DNA of 64,000 nucleotides from Jeotgalibacillus terrae. GTDB lineage: Bacteria; Bacillota; Bacilli; Bacillales; Jeotgalibacillaceae. The position numbers were made by a program, and so were the translations under genes. Below are positions 7,411-15,393 of the stretch, piece after piece. The notes below the pieces were generated by a model. That model worked only from the letters and a program-made list of their open reading frames with translations. It was not told where the DNA came from and searched no databases. The DNA lies in NCBI RefSeq assembly GCF_016908195.1, contig NZ_JAFBDK010000005.1:124001-188000 (forward strand), written 5' to 3'. Positions within the stretch are counted from its first letter, which is position 1, and every line of letters starts with the position of its first letter.

Positions 7411-7734
7411 TTGGATATCCAGACTGTTGCGAATTTGTTTTATGTATTCCTTTTATTGATTGGCTTGATCAGTTTCACAACCGGTTATCTTACGATGAAA
7501 AAAACGAGGCTCAGCTCTGCAGGATTTTATGCGATGACCTTACTCAGCTTTGCTCTGATGATTCTTCACTTCATGTGGTACACCCGCGCTGTGCAGGTAA
7601 CTTACACGCCTACTATCCCATGGCTGTTCAATATGGCAGCTGCAGTTGTTTTGTATATTGTATTTCTGGTGGTTGGTGCAGCAGTGCTGCGTTCTATCAG
7701 CAGGAAAAGAGATTATCGTTCAACCACTTCATAG
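7411..7734 (+). CDS. Four-TM small membrane protein
   Basis: A 107-residue protein starting with TTG behind AGGGGGGG (7396-7402). Hydrophobic segments lie at about 6-26, 38-55, 70-92. The ends are polar (SRKRDYRS). It follows the acetyltransferase by 28 bases in the same direction. Not recognised. Confidence 0.6.
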   Translation: MDIQTVANLFYVFLLLIGLISFTTGYLTMKKTRLSSAGFYAMTLLSFALMILHFMWYTRAVQVTYTPTIPWLFNMAAAVVLYIVFLVVGAAVLRSISRKRDYRSTTS

Positions 7735-7743
7735 ATATTGCGA

Positions 7744-8181
7744 TCAGCTTTTGATTTGGATCTCAGGATGATGTCTCATCAGTTCCCTGATAAACACATT
7801 CTTGTTTTCAGGTGAGATGGCAATGGTTTTAAAACCGGAGTAGTTGATTTCAATTTTATCCATTGATAAAGCGGGATCTGTAAATGGATTTTTCGTTTCT
7901 CTGATGCTTTTAATCTGCTGTATGTTAATCAGCTTTTTAAACGGTCCATAATTTATTTTAAGTACATTTTCATTAACCGTATAACCCGTTTCAAACCAGA
8001 TCCATAAGCACAAAAAGCCAATTGGTGATAAGGCTGCAATCTTGATCCATTGTTGATCTAAAAAGCCGGGTGTCATCCACACACCAAACTTCGGGAAGAA
8101 GATCGGAAATGAGATGAACGCGATTGCGAAGGCCCAGAGCAGAACGGTCATCCAGGGGTCTCTTTTGGATTTGAAGTACAT
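7744..8181 (-). CDS. Bacterial PH-domain (bPH_4 type) membrane protein
   Basis: A 145-residue protein: FKSKRDPWMTVLLWAFAIAF opens with the typical F-x-S-K-x-D motif and TM1, a second TM lies around IKIAALSPIGFLCLWIW, and a C-terminal beta-rich domain (YTVNENVLKINYGPFKKLINIQQIKSI) resembles DUF1200/bPH_4. ATG 8181 sits 7 bases after AAGGAGTG. The longer upstream extension overlaps the divergent GNAT gene and is rejected. Role unknown. Confidence 0.75.
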   Translation of the reverse strand: MYFKSKRDPWMTVLLWAFAIAFISFPIFFPKFGVWMTPGFLDQQWIKIAALSPIGFLCLWIWFETGYTVNENVLKINYGPFKKLINIQQIKSIRETKNPFTDPALSMDKIEINYSGFKTIAISPENKNVFIRELMRHHPEIQIKS

Positions 8182-8272
8182 ATGATCACACTCCTTCGTC
8201 AATTTACGTTTTACATCCAGGTCACGTTTCATCTTTAAAAATAATTTATCATATCCAGAGGAGTTGATCCGT

Positions 8273-8773
8273 TTGTTTATTAGAGAAATAGAACCAAAAG
8301 ACGCAGAAAATCTCAGGCTGCTGATCCAGCAGGTGGAAAGCCAGGCTGACTTCATGATGATGGAGGCGGGAGAACGAAAAACGACCACTGAACAGCAGTT
8401 AAAACAGATTGAGAGCCTTAAAAAACAGGAGAACTCTACTGTGCTGGTTGCGGAAGAACAGGGTCAGCTGATTGGATACATGTTTGCCATAGGTGGAAGT
8501 GCGATGAGGAATAGACACGCTGCATATCTTGTCATCGGCATCCTGCCCGGGTATCGCGGGAAAGGTATTGGCACTCAATTATTTCAGCAGATGGAGCAGT
8601 GGGCTGGAGCGCATGGCGTTTCAAGACTTGAATTAACGGTTGTGACAGAAAATAAAGCAGGACTGGCGCTTTATCAAAAACAGGGCTTTGACATTGAAGG
8701 GACGAAAAGACAGTCGCTGAAGATTAACGGAAGCATGTTTGACGAGTATTATATGTCAAAGCTTTTAAACTAA
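8273..8773 (+). CDS. GNAT family N-acetyltransferase
   Basis: A 166-residue GNAT beginning FIREIEPKDAENLRLLIQQVE. ILPGYRGKGIGTQLFQQMEQW is the acetyl-CoA site (R-G-K-G-I-G-T) and RLELTVVTENKAGLALYQKQGF the C-terminal strand. A TTG start at 8273 fits GAGGAG at 9 bases; the nearer TTG at 8264 abuts the ribosome binding site. The S66 peptidase starts 13 bases downstream. Confidence 0.85.
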   Translation: MFIREIEPKDAENLRLLIQQVESQADFMMMEAGERKTTTEQQLKQIESLKKQENSTVLVAEEQGQLIGYMFAIGGSAMRNRHAAYLVIGILPGYRGKGIGTQLFQQMEQWAGAHGVSRLELTVVTENKAGLALYQKQGFDIEGTKRQSLKINGSMFDEYYMSKLLN

Positions 8774-8786
8774 TGGAGGTTTTCAT

Positions 8787-9800
8787 ATGATCCAATATCC
8801 ATCACTACATAAACCAGCAACCATCGGTGTCACAGCACTATCATCCGGCGTGCCGGAAGCGCTGCACCCTCTTTTAAAAGGAGCCGAAAAGAGTCTGCAG
8901 AAGAGAGGCTATCAGCTGATATTCGGTGAAAGTGCATGGACACAGCACAAGGCAAAGTCAGCACCTGCAGACGTCCGTGCAAAAGATTTCCACAGCATCA
9001 TTCAGAATGGCAAAGTAGATTTCCTCATCCCGCCGTGGGGTGGCGAGCTGCTGGTTGAGACGCTTGAGCATCTGGACTTTAACCGTATTCCTTCTAAATG
9101 GATACTGGGTTATTCAGATACAAGTGTCCTGCTGCTCGCGATCACCCTGACGAAAGGCATTGCGACTGCGCACGGCACTAACCTCGTTGACCTGAGAGGA
9201 GAATCGATGGATGAGACGACTGCTATGTGGGAGAAGATTCTTCTCACAAAAGCAGGCGAATCTGTTACGCAGCATTCCTCAGCGCTCTATCAGAAAAAAT
9301 GGGACTTTGAAAATCCAACGCCGCATATTTTCGATCTGACAGAAGAGACAGAATGGAAAACTGTATCCGGAAACCCTGAGACAATGAAGGGTCGTCTGCT
9401 TGGCGGCTGTATAGATGTAGTCAGACACCTAATCGGAACACCTTATGGAGACGTGGAAGCCTTTCGCAACACATATATTCAGGATGAGCCGGTTCTCTGG
9501 TTCTTTGAAAACTGCGAACTGTCCACAACTGACTTAAGGCGGTCACTCATGCAAATGAAACTTGCCGGGTGGTTTGAGCATTGCTCAGGTATGATGTTCG
9601 GCAGAAGTGCTGCAAATCATGAAGTCGATGGGTATACCGCTGAAGATGTGTACAAAGACTTATCAGAAGAACTGCAGATTCCAGTCATTTACGATATTGA
9701 CTGCGGTCATATGCCGCCGCAGGTCACGTTGATAAACGGAGCGTATGCTGAGGTGGAAGTGAAAAGCGGCAAAGGAACAGTTGTACAACACTTCAGGTGA
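8787..9800 (+). CDS. S66 family serine carboxypeptidase, MccF-like
   Basis: A 337-residue soluble protein of the LD-carboxypeptidase family. The nucleophile is Ser110 in LGYSDTS; the Glu is in WFFENCE (about 241-246); the His is in DCGHMPPQVTL (about 307). This layout is close to the MccF subgroup, which cleaves microcin C-type aminoacyl-nucleotides, rather than the cytoplasmic murein tetrapeptidase. Self-immunity or detoxification is therefore possible but unproven. It is followed by Nudix genes after 13 bases. Confidence 0.88.
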   Translation: MIQYPSLHKPATIGVTALSSGVPEALHPLLKGAEKSLQKRGYQLIFGESAWTQHKAKSAPADVRAKDFHSIIQNGKVDFLIPPWGGELLVETLEHLDFNRIPSKWILGYSDTSVLLLAITLTKGIATAHGTNLVDLRGESMDETTAMWEKILLTKAGESVTQHSSALYQKKWDFENPTPHIFDLTEETEWKTVSGNPETMKGRLLGGCIDVVRHLIGTPYGDVEAFRNTYIQDEPVLWFFENCELSTTDLRRSLMQMKLAGWFEHCSGMMFGRSAANHEVDGYTAEDVYKDLSEELQIPVIYDIDCGHMPPQVTLINGAYAEVEVKSGKGTVVQHFR

Positions 9801-9813
9801 AGAGGGGACCGGC

Positions 9814-10740
9814 ATGACAACAACGTATGTGAAATGGGGAGAAGCAAAGGTCAGGCTCAGCTGGACAGAAAGCAGTGTAATGCCTGATGAAAGGCGTATC
9901 ACCAGTGTACATGGATTCTGTTTTCATGAAGGCCGTATGCTGATGACAGATCTTAACCATAGAGGCTGGGATCTCCCGGGCGGCCATGTGGATGAAGGTG
10001 AGACGCCACTCGAAGCTTTTAAAAGAGAAGTGATGGAGGAAGGTTATGTGGAGGGTGACTGCCGCATGATCGGCTATATCACAGTTGACCATCGAGAAAA
10101 TGAACACTGGGATCCGTCAGGGCGCTATCCGCAGGTTGGCTATCAGGTATTTTTCAGGATGGATATTACGAAGCTTCATCCATTTTCAGCTGAGTTTGAA
10201 GCCACAGACCGGAAGTTTGTCGGGATAAAAGAGCTTGCTGAGGATTTTAATGGCTGGAATGAAGTATATGAAGAAGCATGGCGAAGTGCTGAGAAGATCA
10301 TAGAAAAAGATAAGAGAATAAAGGTGGTAGCGTTCATTTTGCGTGAATCAGTTGATGATACCTATGAGCTTCTGGTTCATTCATTCCCCGGATCAGACTT
10401 GCGTGTTCCGGGAGGCGGAGTAGAGCGGGGAGAGTGGCTTCAGGCTGCTTTATTCAGAGAAATTCATGAAGAATCAGGGTTGTCAGATTTACAGCTTATA
10501 AGAAAGTTAGGCGACACTACATACTACAAGCCTTTTATTCAAAAGATGGTTGAGAGGCATGATTACTTACTGTTGGCGCAAGCTGATACGCAGGATGTCT
10601 GGATCCATAAGGTTTCAGGAGCGGATAAAGATGCCGGGGCGGTATTTGAATACAGGTGGATTAAAGTGGATGAGCTGATCAGTGTTGATCATGAACTGAG
10701 GACTTTTTTGACTGCTGAATATCTACCTGAGTTATTTTGA
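9814..10740 (+). CDS. Tandem Nudix hydrolase (two fused Nudix domains)
   Basis: A 308-residue protein with two Nudix boxes. Domain 1 (about 30-165) has GGHVDEGETPLEAFKREVME, where the box's last conserved Gly is Tyr (EEGYV), so it may be impaired. Domain 2 (about 175-300) has a canonical GGGVERGEWLQAALFREIHE followed by ESGL. Such proteins hydrolyse nucleoside diphosphates linked to another group; the substrate is unclear. ATG 9814 follows GAGGGG; it is close behind the S66 peptidase gene. Confidence 0.85.
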   Translation: MTTTYVKWGEAKVRLSWTESSVMPDERRITSVHGFCFHEGRMLMTDLNHRGWDLPGGHVDEGETPLEAFKREVMEEGYVEGDCRMIGYITVDHRENEHWDPSGRYPQVGYQVFFRMDITKLHPFSAEFEATDRKFVGIKELAEDFNGWNEVYEEAWRSAEKIIEKDKRIKVVAFILRESVDDTYELLVHSFPGSDLRVPGGGVERGEWLQAALFREIHEESGLSDLQLIRKLGDTTYYKPFIQKMVERHDYLLLAQADTQDVWIHKVSGADKDAGAVFEYRWIKVDELISVDHELRTFLTAEYLPELF

Positions 10741-10785
10741 TTGTTCTCCTGGGATCAGACGGGTGCTACTTGAGGTGAGAATAAA

Positions 10786-11256
10786 GTGGATAACATAAAT
10801 TATAAATTTTGGACGGTGTGTATGGTGCAGAATGGAGATTCTGTATTATTGCTTGATAGACAGCACGACCAGTTTAAAGGTTTTATTCCGCCTGGCGGAA
10901 AGGTTGAATTTCCTGAGAGTTTTACAGCGGCTGCGATCAGAGAAGTGAAGGAAGAAACAGGATTAGAAGTGAGCGACCTTGTTTATAAGGGGCTTTATGA
11001 ATATGTGAATCCTGAGAGAAATGACCGGTATATGATTTTTAACTATCTATCTAAAAGCTTTACAGGTGAATTGCTGGAGCATTCGCCTGAAGGTAAACCT
11101 GTATGGGTGACGATTGAAGAGGCTTATAAACTTCCTATGATGGATTCCATCAGAAGAAGATTTCCTTTGTTTTTTGAAGAGGGTACTTTTGAGGTTCAGG
11201 TGGAATGGGATAACGAAAGGGATCAGGAAGGGAAGATGACGGTCAGGAGAACGTGA
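10786..11256 (+). CDS. Nudix hydrolase, MutT/8-oxo-dGTPase type
   Basis: A 156-residue protein with the box GGKVEFPESFTAAAIREVKE then ETGL, and an N-terminal strand TVCMVQNGDSVLLLDRQ. The arrangement of KGFIPPGGK and YMIFNYLSKSFTGEL resembles 8-oxo-dGTP diphosphatases. GTG start at 10786 follows GAGGTGAG by 7 bases. Part of the run of same-strand small enzymes. Confidence 0.87.
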   Translation: MDNINYKFWTVCMVQNGDSVLLLDRQHDQFKGFIPPGGKVEFPESFTAAAIREVKEETGLEVSDLVYKGLYEYVNPERNDRYMIFNYLSKSFTGELLEHSPEGKPVWVTIEEAYKLPMMDSIRRRFPLFFEEGTFEVQVEWDNERDQEGKMTVRRT

Positions 11257-11304
11257 AGATTGTGGAGTATTTGTAAGAATAGTTATAACACAGGGGGATT
11301 TACG

Positions 11305-11838
11305 ATGTTTTCAACTGACAGAATGACTTTACGCAAAGTGACTGAAGAAGATACAGAGATTTATCACAGCTGGCGGAACAACCCTGAGGTGATGAAAAAC
11401 ACCAGTCCGTCAATGGATCAGTACACAAAAGCGGATACGGCGGCTTTTATACAGATGATTTCAGGAGCAAGTGATGCAAAGAGCTATATGATTGAGTTGA
11501 AAGAAACATCTCAGCCAATCGGCATTATTTCACTGATTCATATTGATTACAAAAACAGACATGCTGAGTGTGTGATTGATCTTGGAGAGCAGAAGCAGTG
11601 GGGGAAGGGTTTTGGACGTGAGGCTATGCAATTACTGTTGGCGTATGCTTTTGAGGAACTGAACCTGCACAAGGTTTATCTGCGCGTATTTTCATTTAAC
11701 GAACGTGCTGTCCGTTTGTATAAAAAGCTTGGCTTCGAAATAGAAGGAGAGCAGCGTGATCAGCTGTTTCGTGACGGGGATTGGCACAGTGTGATATTGA
11801 TGGGTATTTTCCAGGAGACATTTCTCAGAGAATCGTGA
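11305..11838 (+). CDS. GNAT acetyltransferase, RimJ/RimL type
   Basis: A 177-residue protein: DRMTLRKVTEEDTEIYHSWRNNPEVM is the Acetyltransf_3 opening, CVIDLGEQKQWGKGFGREAM the acetyl-CoA loop, and LRVFSFNERAVRLYKKLGFEIEG the C-terminal motif. ATG 11305 sits behind AGGGGG. The substrate may be a protein N-terminus, spermidine or a small amine; not decidable here. Confidence 0.87.
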   Translation: MFSTDRMTLRKVTEEDTEIYHSWRNNPEVMKNTSPSMDQYTKADTAAFIQMISGASDAKSYMIELKETSQPIGIISLIHIDYKNRHAECVIDLGEQKQWGKGFGREAMQLLLAYAFEELNLHKVYLRVFSFNERAVRLYKKLGFEIEGEQRDQLFRDGDWHSVILMGIFQETFLRES

Positions 11839-11857
11839 TCATCATTGGAGGGAAGTT

Positions 11858-12244
11858 ATGAAATTCTATATTGCATCAAGCTTAATTAATAAAGAAAATG
11901 TGCGTTATATTAGTAATCGTCTGATTAAGCAGGGCCATACACTAACTTATGACTGGACGGTAAATGAGAGAGCTTCAACTATTGAAGAACTGCAATTAAT
12001 TGGTCAAAAAGAAAAAGATGCAGTCATTGAAGCGGACTTCCTTGTGGTTCTTCTTCCGGGCGGGAAAGGAAGTCATATTGAGATGGGCATGGCACTCAGT
12101 CACAGCAAGGGGGTTTTTCTTTATTCACCAGATGAAAGTATAAACAACCCTGACACCACAAGTACGTTTTATCATTTACCTGAAGTTAAAAAATGTTTTG
12201 GTACATTGGATGAATTGGTAGAGACAGTGGTTGCAAATATCTGA
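11858..12244 (+). CDS. Nucleoside 2-deoxyribosyltransferase-like protein
   Basis: A 128-residue Rossmann-type protein. MKFYIASSLINKENVRYISNR, HTLTYDWTV and DAVIEADFLVVLLPGGKGSHIEMGMALS match PF05014: the E in SHIEMG is the position of the catalytic Glu, and the D in IEADF lines the pocket. Members swap bases on deoxynucleosides, hydrolyse 5'-monophosphates or act only as binding proteins. GGAGGG precedes the ATG. Confidence 0.82.
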   Translation: MKFYIASSLINKENVRYISNRLIKQGHTLTYDWTVNERASTIEELQLIGQKEKDAVIEADFLVVLLPGGKGSHIEMGMALSHSKGVFLYSPDESINNPDTTSTFYHLPEVKKCFGTLDELVETVVANI

Positions 12245-12301
12245 GTATCAGTGTGTTCGTCTATCAATCATACTAAACTATCTTCATGGGAGGTCCACCA
12301 C

Positions 12302-13012
12302 TTGAACAGACTTCATCACATCAGAAGCGAAGAAAAGAAATATCACGATTATTGCTATGACCAGTACAAATTATTCGAGCAGGGATCTTGGCTTTATAAG
12401 CCTGTTCAAACAGTCATAGACCTGCTTCCCTTAATCGAAAAGGACCATCCTCGTGTATTAGATCTGGGCTGTGGTGTTGGCAGAAACAGTATTCCGATAG
12501 CACAGGCAGTCAAAGCATATAACGGAAAAGTCATATGTGTAGACCTCTTGAACTCAGCGATTGAAAAACTGGATCAGTATCGCAAAATGTACGATGTGGA
12601 AGAAGAAATTGAGCTGCATCAGGAGGATATCGGACAATATCAAATCATCAGAAATGAATATGATTTAATCCTCGCAGTTTCAGCACTTGAGCATACGGCT
12701 TCTGAGACGGAATTCGAACAGGCTTTAAGACAAATGGCTGCCGGCACAAAGCAAGGTGGCATCAACTGCCTGATTGTTAATTCATCTATGGAAGAAATCG
12801 ATCTGACAACTGGAGACAACCTTGAAGTGCTGCTGGAAGTGAATCTATCTACAGCTGAAATGATGAGTAAGCTGGAGAGAATATATGATGGCTGGGAAGT
12901 GCTTCGACAAGTAGTTAAGCCGCTTGAATATGAGATTGTTCGCGGTGAAAGAAAGATTTTACTTAAGACGAGTGCGATTACGTATGTAGCCAGGAGAGAG
13001 TCAAATGATTAA
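12302..13012 (+). CDS. Class I SAM-dependent methyltransferase
   Basis: A 236-residue protein: RVLDLGCGVGRNSIPIAQAV is motif I, KVICVDLLNSAIEKL motif II, and YDLILAVSALEH the motif IV region. TTG 12302 is chosen over GTG 12251 because GGGAGGT (12288-12294) lies 7 bases upstream and inside the longer reading. The stop overlaps the following acetyltransferase start by 8 bases. Confidence 0.85.
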   Translation: MNRLHHIRSEEKKYHDYCYDQYKLFEQGSWLYKPVQTVIDLLPLIEKDHPRVLDLGCGVGRNSIPIAQAVKAYNGKVICVDLLNSAIEKLDQYRKMYDVEEEIELHQEDIGQYQIIRNEYDLILAVSALEHTASETEFEQALRQMAAGTKQGGINCLIVNSSMEEIDLTTGDNLEVLLEVNLSTAEMMSKLERIYDGWEVLRQVVKPLEYEIVRGERKILLKTSAITYVARRESND

Positions 13013-13453
13013 AAAGATTGATATAACCGATCCGGCTCACGCTGAAAGAGTTCTTCAAATCCAATTGCTTTCTTATCAAATCGAAGCTGAAATCATTGGC
13101 AATGAGGATTTACCTCCTCTCAAAGAGTCTGCGGCTGATCTGCAGCATTCTGGCGAAATGTTTTATGGTTATTATGTTGGAGAGGACCTTGGAGGCGTCG
13201 TATCTTTTAAAATGGATCAGCAAGAAGTAGATATACATAGACTTATAGTAAGCCCGGCTTATTTCAGACAGGGTATTGCCCAAAACTTTTAGATAAAATT
13301 GAAGCCAATCCTGAAGCGAAGTCATTCAAAGTAGCTACTGCATCCAATAATGAACCTGCTATTGCTTTTTACATTAAAAATGGTTTTCAGCGTGTGAAAG
13401 AATCAACAATCAATGCGCAATTAACGATTTCTTTTTTTGAGAAAATTTTATAG
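13005..13453 (+). pseudogene. GNAT acetyltransferase, one-base frameshift
   Basis: The frame from ATG 13005 (MIKKIDITDPAHAERVL...) reads a GNAT up to SPAYFRQGIAQ and then hits TAG at 13293. The -1 frame continues exactly the family pattern: LLDKIEANPEAKSFKVATAS then NNEPAIAFYIKNGFQRV, ending at 13453. Restoring one A in AAAA (13282-13285) gives GIAQKLLDKIE. The rest of the gene is undamaged, so this is either a very recent mutation or a sequencing error. It overlaps the methyltransferase by 8 bases. Confidence 0.85.
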
Positions 13454-13509
13454 AGGCTTCTTAACGTTACAAGACTATATGAATGATATTTAAAAGGGGA
13501 GAGCGGGCT

Positions 13510-14352
13510 GTGAATATAAACCTTGGATTAAACGAGTTCAAAGTGATTACTTACAATCAGACATCACCTGATAATAATTATGAGGCCTGGCTTCCTTATT
13601 ATGAAAAATATCATCATGTATTTGATGTGCTTTTTGAAAAGCTATACATGAGCAGTTTAAGTGATTTGCGTCCTTATATTAATACGCTTTCTTTTAAAGA
13701 TATGCTGAGACGCGCTGAATCCTCTCTGAATAAACATCAGGTTACACGAATTCAGAATATAGTAGATGATTGTATAAGGTATTTTGGCTATGATGAATCA
13801 TTTGATGTCTTTATGCTTGTCGGACTGGATGGAATTGATGGTGCTGCCCCGATTTCAGATGAACCATTCTTATTTTTCGGGCTTGAGCGGATGAATGATT
13901 CTGACCTGAACATACTGATTCCTCATGAATTCAATCATCTTTGCCGCTTTCAGTACCTTAAGGATCTGGAAAATATGAATCAGTTAACTGTTAGACAGCT
14001 CATCATTGCTGAAGGACTTGCCACACTCACACCGTTGATTATGCATCAACAGCCACTATCAAGTGAGCATCTGGCAAAAGCGTTAATGGTTACAGCAAAA
14101 GAGTATGAAGATTTACAAGTCAGTAAAGAATTCATCAGAACTCAGATTACGAAAGACTTCGACCGCAAGTTGTCTCCTGAATTGTTCGCAACATATTTCA
14201 TGGCAAATGAAGAGTCAGACCTTCCAGCAAAAGCGGGTTATTTTTACGGGACGATGATCATCAGTTCTTTATTGCAGAGTGGTTTTTCCTTGAAGGAGCT
14301 TACGTATAAAAAGACGGAAGAGATTTGGTTCCTTTATTTTCAGAGATACTAA
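13510..14352 (+). CDS. DUF2268-type putative Zn-dependent protease
   Basis: A 280-residue soluble protein with the zinc motif HEFNH (IPHEFNHLCRF, about residues 138-148) and a downstream IIAEGLATLTPL in which the Glu could be the third ligand, as in DUF2268 (HEYNH...EGLA). GTG 13510 follows AAGGGGAG. No signal peptide. Monocistronic; substrate unknown. Confidence 0.8.
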   Translation: MNINLGLNEFKVITYNQTSPDNNYEAWLPYYEKYHHVFDVLFEKLYMSSLSDLRPYINTLSFKDMLRRAESSLNKHQVTRIQNIVDDCIRYFGYDESFDVFMLVGLDGIDGAAPISDEPFLFFGLERMNDSDLNILIPHEFNHLCRFQYLKDLENMNQLTVRQLIIAEGLATLTPLIMHQQPLSSEHLAKALMVTAKEYEDLQVSKEFIRTQITKDFDRKLSPELFATYFMANEESDLPAKAGYFYGTMIISSLLQSGFSLKELTYKKTEEIWFLYFQRY

Positions 14353-14732
14353 TATCAATTTTTTCATTAAAAGCTTTTTTAATTCTTCCACCTTCTCTGA
14401 ACCTAACTGATAATAATCAGTCTCATCTTACATCACAGCACTCCCATCACGCATAAACCAGATAAACCGTACTGCTAAACAGTTAAATGTTAATCAAACC
14501 TACAAAAACGGCCCATCCCTCGTAAGGAAATGAGCCTGATCATTTAACTTTAAATAAATAACGTTCTTCTTTTCAAATATACATAAATGACCCACCCTGG
14601 TTCGCATGATTAAGAGGCGTGGTGGGTACTATTATCTTCATTATATCAGTAGTAAATATTACTGTTAACGAGTATCGAATAGTTAATATTCATTCCGGAA
14701 AATTATAAACCTTAGAAAGCTTTTATTAAAAC
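14353..14732. other. Gene-free stretch with one hairpin
   Basis: About 380 bases without a convincing reading frame. The only structure is ACCCACC (14590-14596) pairing with GGTGGGT (14621-14627) around GGTTCGCATGATTAAGAGGC-like sequence. This resembles the hairpin after the holin-like toxin at 25000-25040 (ACCACCCT...CTAAGAAGC...GTGG), but no toxin peptide can be read upstream. It may be a relic of such a locus. Confidence 0.3.
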
Positions 14733-14762
14733 AAAGAAGTCAGGCCGAAACCTGACTTCTTT
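14733..14762. terminator. Bidirectional terminator
   Basis: AAAGAAGTCAGG (14733-14744) and CCTGACTTCTTT (14751-14762) form a perfect 12-bp stem with loop CCGAAA, T-rich on both exits. It lies just downstream of the leftward gene ending at 14766. Confidence 0.8.
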
Positions 14763-14765
14763 GCT

Positions 14766-14954
14766 TTACCTCTTACTATGCTGCTTGTCCTTATTTACCC
14801 CACATCCGCGACCGGAATCAGTATCATCATACAGACCCAGTTCCTGAGCAAATTCCTCAGTCCTGTTTCTTTCAGGATCTACCTTCATTCCCTTTGGCGT
14901 CTGGGGAAGAGATCTTTTGTTTTTTGATGGCGTTTGATGATTCGAACGACTCAA
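14766..14954 (-). CDS. Small, basic, probably spore-related protein (YfhD-like)
   Basis: A 62-residue hydrophilic protein from TTG 14954, which sits 8 bases after AAAGGAGG. It reads MSRSNHQTPSKNKRSLPQ, then TPKGM, FAQELGLYDDTD and a basic tail. The S/KLPQTPK...EEFAQEL pattern is what I recall from YfhD-type small spore-associated proteins, but I am not certain. No membrane segment. Confidence 0.5.
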   Translation of the reverse strand: MSRSNHQTPSKNKRSLPQTPKGMKVDPERNRTEEFAQELGLYDDTDSGRGCGVNKDKQHSKR

Positions 14955-15109
14955 CAGAAAAACCTCCTTTATATCATAAGGTACCTTACTAATATGGACT
15001 GCCTTGCTGATTTTATTTATCATATTGCCATCCAGATTTTTCAGCCTGACGAATAAAAATGATTACTGACAGCCATCGTAATAAATACAAAACAGTGGAG
15101 GGATCAGAA

Positions 15110-15370
15110 ATGGATCAGCAGACAGATGTTAGCTGGAAAGAAGATCAAGTCATCATACAGCTTCACAATTCAGTTGAAAATGCAGAAGAAGCAGTAAGAC
15201 AGGCGCGAACAAACCCCGTAGAAGAAAGAATTAAGGAGGCATTGGAAAAGATTGAAAAAGCGGAACGCAGCTGTACGAATGCAATGCAAGCGAGAGGAGA
15301 CAGTAAACCGGTGCAGGAGCTACAGGATAGATTGAATAAAAATAAAGATGCGCTGAATCAACTTCATTAA
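15110..15370 (+). CDS. Small coiled-coil protein, DUF2564-like
   Basis: An 86-residue, charged, almost entirely helical protein (QLHNSVENAEEAVRQAR, EALEKIEKAERSCTNAM, ELQDRLNKNKDALNQ). The layout of paired helices with NAEEAV...A...KAE resembles DUF2564 family proteins of Bacillales. ATG 15110 follows GGAGGGA. It lies directly upstream of the YppC gene. Confidence 0.55.
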   Translation: MDQQTDVSWKEDQVIIQLHNSVENAEEAVRQARTNPVEERIKEALEKIEKAERSCTNAMQARGDSKPVQELQDRLNKNKDALNQLH

Positions 15371-15393
15371 TTATGAAAGAAGGGTCTGAATCG

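Noticed and set aside
6882-13453. Antibiotic resistance cassette or integron
   Set aside because: No integrase, attC sites, transposase or terminal repeats; the genes have individual ribosome binding sites and no recombination marks.
14353-14732. tRNA or known riboswitch in the gene-free stretch
   Set aside because: No cloverleaf, T-loop sequence or recognised aptamer core; only short stems are present.
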